Source: Akkermansiaceae bacterium (GTDB taxonomy: Bacteria > Verrucomicrobiota > Verrucomicrobiia > Verrucomicrobiales > Akkermansiaceae). From it: a stretch of DNA of 46,081 bases. Within the stretch, counting starts at the first letter, position 1; each line of letters begins with the position of its first letter. Below, piece after piece: positions 43,999 through 46,081 of the stretch. Under the pieces are notes generated by a model that was not told where the DNA came from, ran no database searches, and was given only the letters and a program-made list of their open reading frames with translations. A program made the translations under genes and the position numbers. The stretch lies in assembly GCA_903837825.1 (NCBI GenBank), contig CAILVZ010000150.1:1-46081 (forward strand), in the 5' to 3' direction.

Positions 43999-45045
43999 TC
44001 ACTTCGAGGACGAAGTGAAGCTCGCCTGGCTGGCACCCTTCTTGATCTTGCTCGACTTGATCCAGCTCATGGTGGAGCGGAGTTTTTCACCGACCTTTTC
44101 GATCGGATGAGCCGCTTCCGCCTTGCGGATCGCATTGAAATTCTTGTTGCCGGATGCGTATTCAGCAGTCCACTCCTTGGCGAACTTACCGTTTTCAATG
44201 GCCTTGAGTTGCGCTGCCATCCGCTTCTTGACGGAAGCGTCGATGATCTTCGGCCCAACGGTGACGTCGCCATACTCAGCGGTCTCGGAGATCGAGAACC
44301 GCATGCCGGCGATGCCTTGCTCATTCATCAGGTCCACGATGAGCTTGAGCTCGTGAAGGCACTCGAAATACGCCATTTCGGGTTGGAAGCCAGCCTCAAC
44401 GAGCACTTCAAAGCCCGCTTTGACAAGGGCGGTCGTGCCACCGCAAAGAACAACTTGCTCACCAAAGAGGTCGGTGACGGTTTCTTCGCGGAAGTTGGTT
44501 TCGAACACACCGGCACGGGCGCAACCAATGCCACCGGCCCAAGCGAGCGCGGTTTGTTTGGCCTTGCCACTCACGTCCTGATGGATCGCGATCAGGCCAG
44601 GAACACCCTTGCCAGCAACGAATTGCGAACGAACGGTGTGACCAGGGCCCTTCGGAGCCACCAAAATCACATCCACATTCGAAGGAACCGAGATGGTCTT
44701 GAAGTGAACGGCGAAACCATGGGAGAAAAGCAGCGTCTTGCCCTTGGAGAGGTTAGGAGCGATGTCCTTGTTGTAAACCGCAGGGATCACCGTGTCAGGC
44801 GTCGCCACAAAGATCACGTCTGCAGCCTTCACTGCTTCTGCCGTGTCCATGACCTGGAAGCCAAGCTTCTTGGCAACCTCACGGGACTTCGACTTCGGAT
44901 AGAGCCCGATGATGACCTTGAGGCCACTGTCCTTGAGGTTGAGTGCGTGGGCATGGCCTTGTGAGCCGAAGCCGATCACGGCGAGGGTTTTCTTTTTCAG
45001 TGAGACGATTGAGGCGTCCTTGGTGGTATAGATCTTCGCGGCCAT
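43999..45045 (-). CDS. ilvC: Ketol-acid reductoisomerase (class I)
   Basis: A 348-residue class I KARI. The Rossmann motif [10 protein letters not shown] lies near residue 25, the specificity loop reads GLYPKSKS (with serines expected to bind NADPH), and the metal-site helices show [12 protein letters not shown] and the late ISETAEYGD. It catalyses the alkyl migration and reduction step in valine, leucine and isoleucine synthesis. The start is the ATG at 45045 (MAAKIYTT); the frame is open for 59 further codons upstream but that sequence is not family-like. It is monocistronic here, with no ilvB/N or ilvD next to it, and is followed by a strong terminator. It diverges from prfC. Confidence 0.96.
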   Translation of the reverse strand: MAAKIYTTKDASIVSLKKKTLAVIGFGSQGHAHALNLKDSGLKVIIGLYPKSKSREVAKKLGFQVMDTAEAVKAADVIFVATPDTVIPAVYNKDIAPNLSKGKTLLFSHGFAVHFKTISVPSNVDVILVAPKGPGHTVRSQFVAGKGVPGLIAIHQDVSGKAKQTALAWAGGIGCARAGVFETNFREETVTDLFGEQVVLCGGTTALVKAGFEVLVEAGFQPEMAYFECLHELKLIVDLMNEQGIAGMRFSISETAEYGDVTVGPKIIDASVKKRMAAQLKAIENGKFAKEWTAEYASGNKNFNAIRKAEAAHPIEKVGEKLRSTMSWIKSSKIKKGASQASFTSSSK

Positions 45046-45251
45046 AATGGGCGGTTGGTTAGTTCGATTTGGGCACGTCGCTGCCATCAGGGCAAACGGC
45101 GGGCCGGGAGACTGGCTGGATGAATTGGCTGGGTCAAGCAACAACACGAAAAATGCTCGATTCCCGTGGATATGGGTCGAAGTCTGGGCCTCCACGCCGA
45201 TCCGGACTTGATCCCTACGCAAGCCGGGTTTAGGTCGTGGAGGTCGATTTC

Positions 45252-46081
45252 ATGTCCATCTCTTCTTACGCCACCCCCTCGCCCGCGCTACAACGCGAGG
45301 TGAAGCGCCGCCGCTCGTTCGCGATCATTTCCCACCCCGATGCTGGAAAAACCACGCTCACGGAGAAATTCCTACTCTATGGAGGCGCCCTCAACCTCGC
45401 TGGCAGCGTCACGGCGCGAAAAAACCAACGCGCCACGACCTCAGACTGGATGGATCTCGAAAAACAACGCGGTATTTCCGTGAGCTCGACCGTCCTGCAA
45501 TTTGAATACAAGGACTGCGTCGTCAACATTCTCGACACCCCCGGGCACAAGGATTTCTCGGAGGACACCTACCGCGTGCTGACCGCCGTGGACGCCGCCG
45601 TGATGGTGGTGGATGCCGGTAAGGGCATCGAGAGCCAGACGCGCAAGTTGTTCGAGGTCTGCCGCCGCCGAGGCGTACCGATCTTCACCTTCATGAACAA
45701 GCTCGACCGGCCGGCCCGCCCATCGATGGATCTGCTAGACGAGCTCGAGTCCGTTCTCGGAATCCATGCATTTCCGGTCAACTGGCCGCTCGGCGATGGT
45801 CCGAGATTTCGCGGCGTCTATGACCGCGAGCAAAAACAAGTGCACCTTTTCGAAAGAACGATCCACGGCGCCTACCGAGCCCCCGTCAGCGTCAAGGGCA
45901 TCGGCGACGAAAGCGTGAAAGCCGCCATGGAAGAAGCGACCTATCACCAGGTTTGTGATGAGCTCGAGCTGTTAGAAGGTGCTGGTGCTGACTTTGATCT
46001 CGCAAAAGTGCTTGCTGGCGAGCTCACCCCCGTCTTCTTCGGCAGCGCGGCAAACAACTTCGGCGTGCAGCTGTTGCTCGA
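45252..46081 (+). CDS. prfC: Peptide chain release factor 3, C-terminus outside window
   Basis: The first 276 residues of RF3, open to the right edge. The G domain has HPDAGKTT (after FAIIS), the [14 protein letters not shown] switch, [14 protein letters not shown] and NKLDRP; the following [19 protein letters not shown] segment distinguishes RF3 from EF-G. It recycles RF1/RF2 from terminated ribosomes by GTP hydrolysis. A clear Shine-Dalgarno, GGAGG, lies about 9 bases before the ATG at 45252, which is rare in this window. The remaining about 250 residues lie beyond the window. Confidence 0.95.
   Translation, partial: MSISSYATPSPALQREVKRRRSFAIISHPDAGKTTLTEKFLLYGGALNLAGSVTARKNQRATTSDWMDLEKQRGISVSSTVLQFEYKDCVVNILDTPGHKDFSEDTYRVLTAVDAAVMVVDAGKGIESQTRKLFEVCRRRGVPIFTFMNKLDRPARPSMDLLDELESVLGIHAFPVNWPLGDGPRFRGVYDREQKQVHLFERTIHGAYRAPVSVKGIGDESVKAAMEEATYHQVCDELELLEGAGADFDLAKVLAGELTPVFFGSAANNFGVQLLL

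Noticed and set aside
44107..44964. 285-codon open frame on the plus strand opposite ilvC
   Set aside because: It is a shadow of the high-GC ilvC gene; its translation shows no family motif and has biased composition.
44870..44990. Possible NADH-type cofactor loop in ilvC (GLYPKSKS)
   Set aside because: The loop keeps the serines typical for NADPH-binding class I enzymes, so it is not clearly unusual.
45046..45222. In-frame 59-codon N-terminal extension of ilvC
   Set aside because: It starts with TTG, reads as low-complexity leader and lacks similarity; KARI starts at MAAKIYTT.

Overview
The window reads as chromosomal DNA of a Verrucomicrobiota bacterium, probably of the Verrucomicrobiales. 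This is inferred from family content, not from a marker gene: a Minf_1886-type protein, a secreted DUF1080 protein, a DUF5069 protein, a very large autotransporter-associated beta-strand-repeat protein, and a mix of Gram-negative envelope genes. By eye the GC content is near 58-60 %. Coding is dense on both strands and no gene-free stretch exceeds about 300 bp; the longest gap is about 260 bp at 2458-2718. I see no tRNA, rRNA, CRISPR array, prophage or insertion sequence.

Layout. 1-2457 (-): the N-terminal 819 residues of a secreted repeat protein that runs off the left edge. 2719-3153 (+): a Minf_1886-family protein. 3181-8976 (-): a YhaM-type nuclease preceded by a complete tolC-like / macA-like / macB-ATPase / macB-permease efflux operon. 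9195-10994 (-): lepA. 11145-13315 (-): an overlapping exbB-exbD-tonB-like-zinc-ribbon operon. 13402-14642 (+): pyrE and a DUF1080 protein. 14682-18348: a Ski2-like helicase, a RelE/RelB-type toxin-antitoxin pair and a DUF1801 protein. 18428-23775: a class A penicillin-binding protein diverging from an active HtrA protease and a degenerate protease paralogue, then maf. 23768-28490 (-): PhoH/PIN protein and a menA-menC-menE operon. 28614-30846: a LOG-family protein, a uracil-DNA-glycosylase-like protein and a DUF5069 protein. 30888-33206 (-): thrB-thrC. 33289-35251 (-): rlpA, an HU/IHF protein and RNase HIII. 35382-39527: an NHL-type beta-propeller, an acyltransferase, a histone-deacetylase-like amidohydrolase and phosphofructokinase. 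39615-43857: a YugP-type protease, PBP1C, a cytochrome b562-like protein and an L,D-transpeptidase. 43999-45045 (-): ilvC. 45252 to the right edge (+): prfC, partial.

Most genes are core housekeeping with several threads: cell-wall synthesis and remodelling (two bifunctional PBPs, RlpA, an L,D-transpeptidase, an acyltransferase); envelope energy and export (ExbB/ExbD/TonB-like, MacAB-TolC-like); menaquinone synthesis; threonine and branched-chain amino acid synthesis; and nucleic-acid maintenance (YhaM, RNase HIII, UDG-like, PhoH, helicase).

The most unusual signals are: (1) a short word, YCTAACA / TGTTAGR, that recurs roughly once per kb on both strands, in genes and between them, far above expectation; (2) an ExbD homologue whose usually essential transmembrane aspartate is asparagine; (3) a protease paralogue that lost its catalytic residues and carries its PDZ domain inside the protease fold; (4) a family-4-like uracil-DNA glycosylase without iron-sulphur cysteines. 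I did not find a clearly new multi-gene defence or mobile system.
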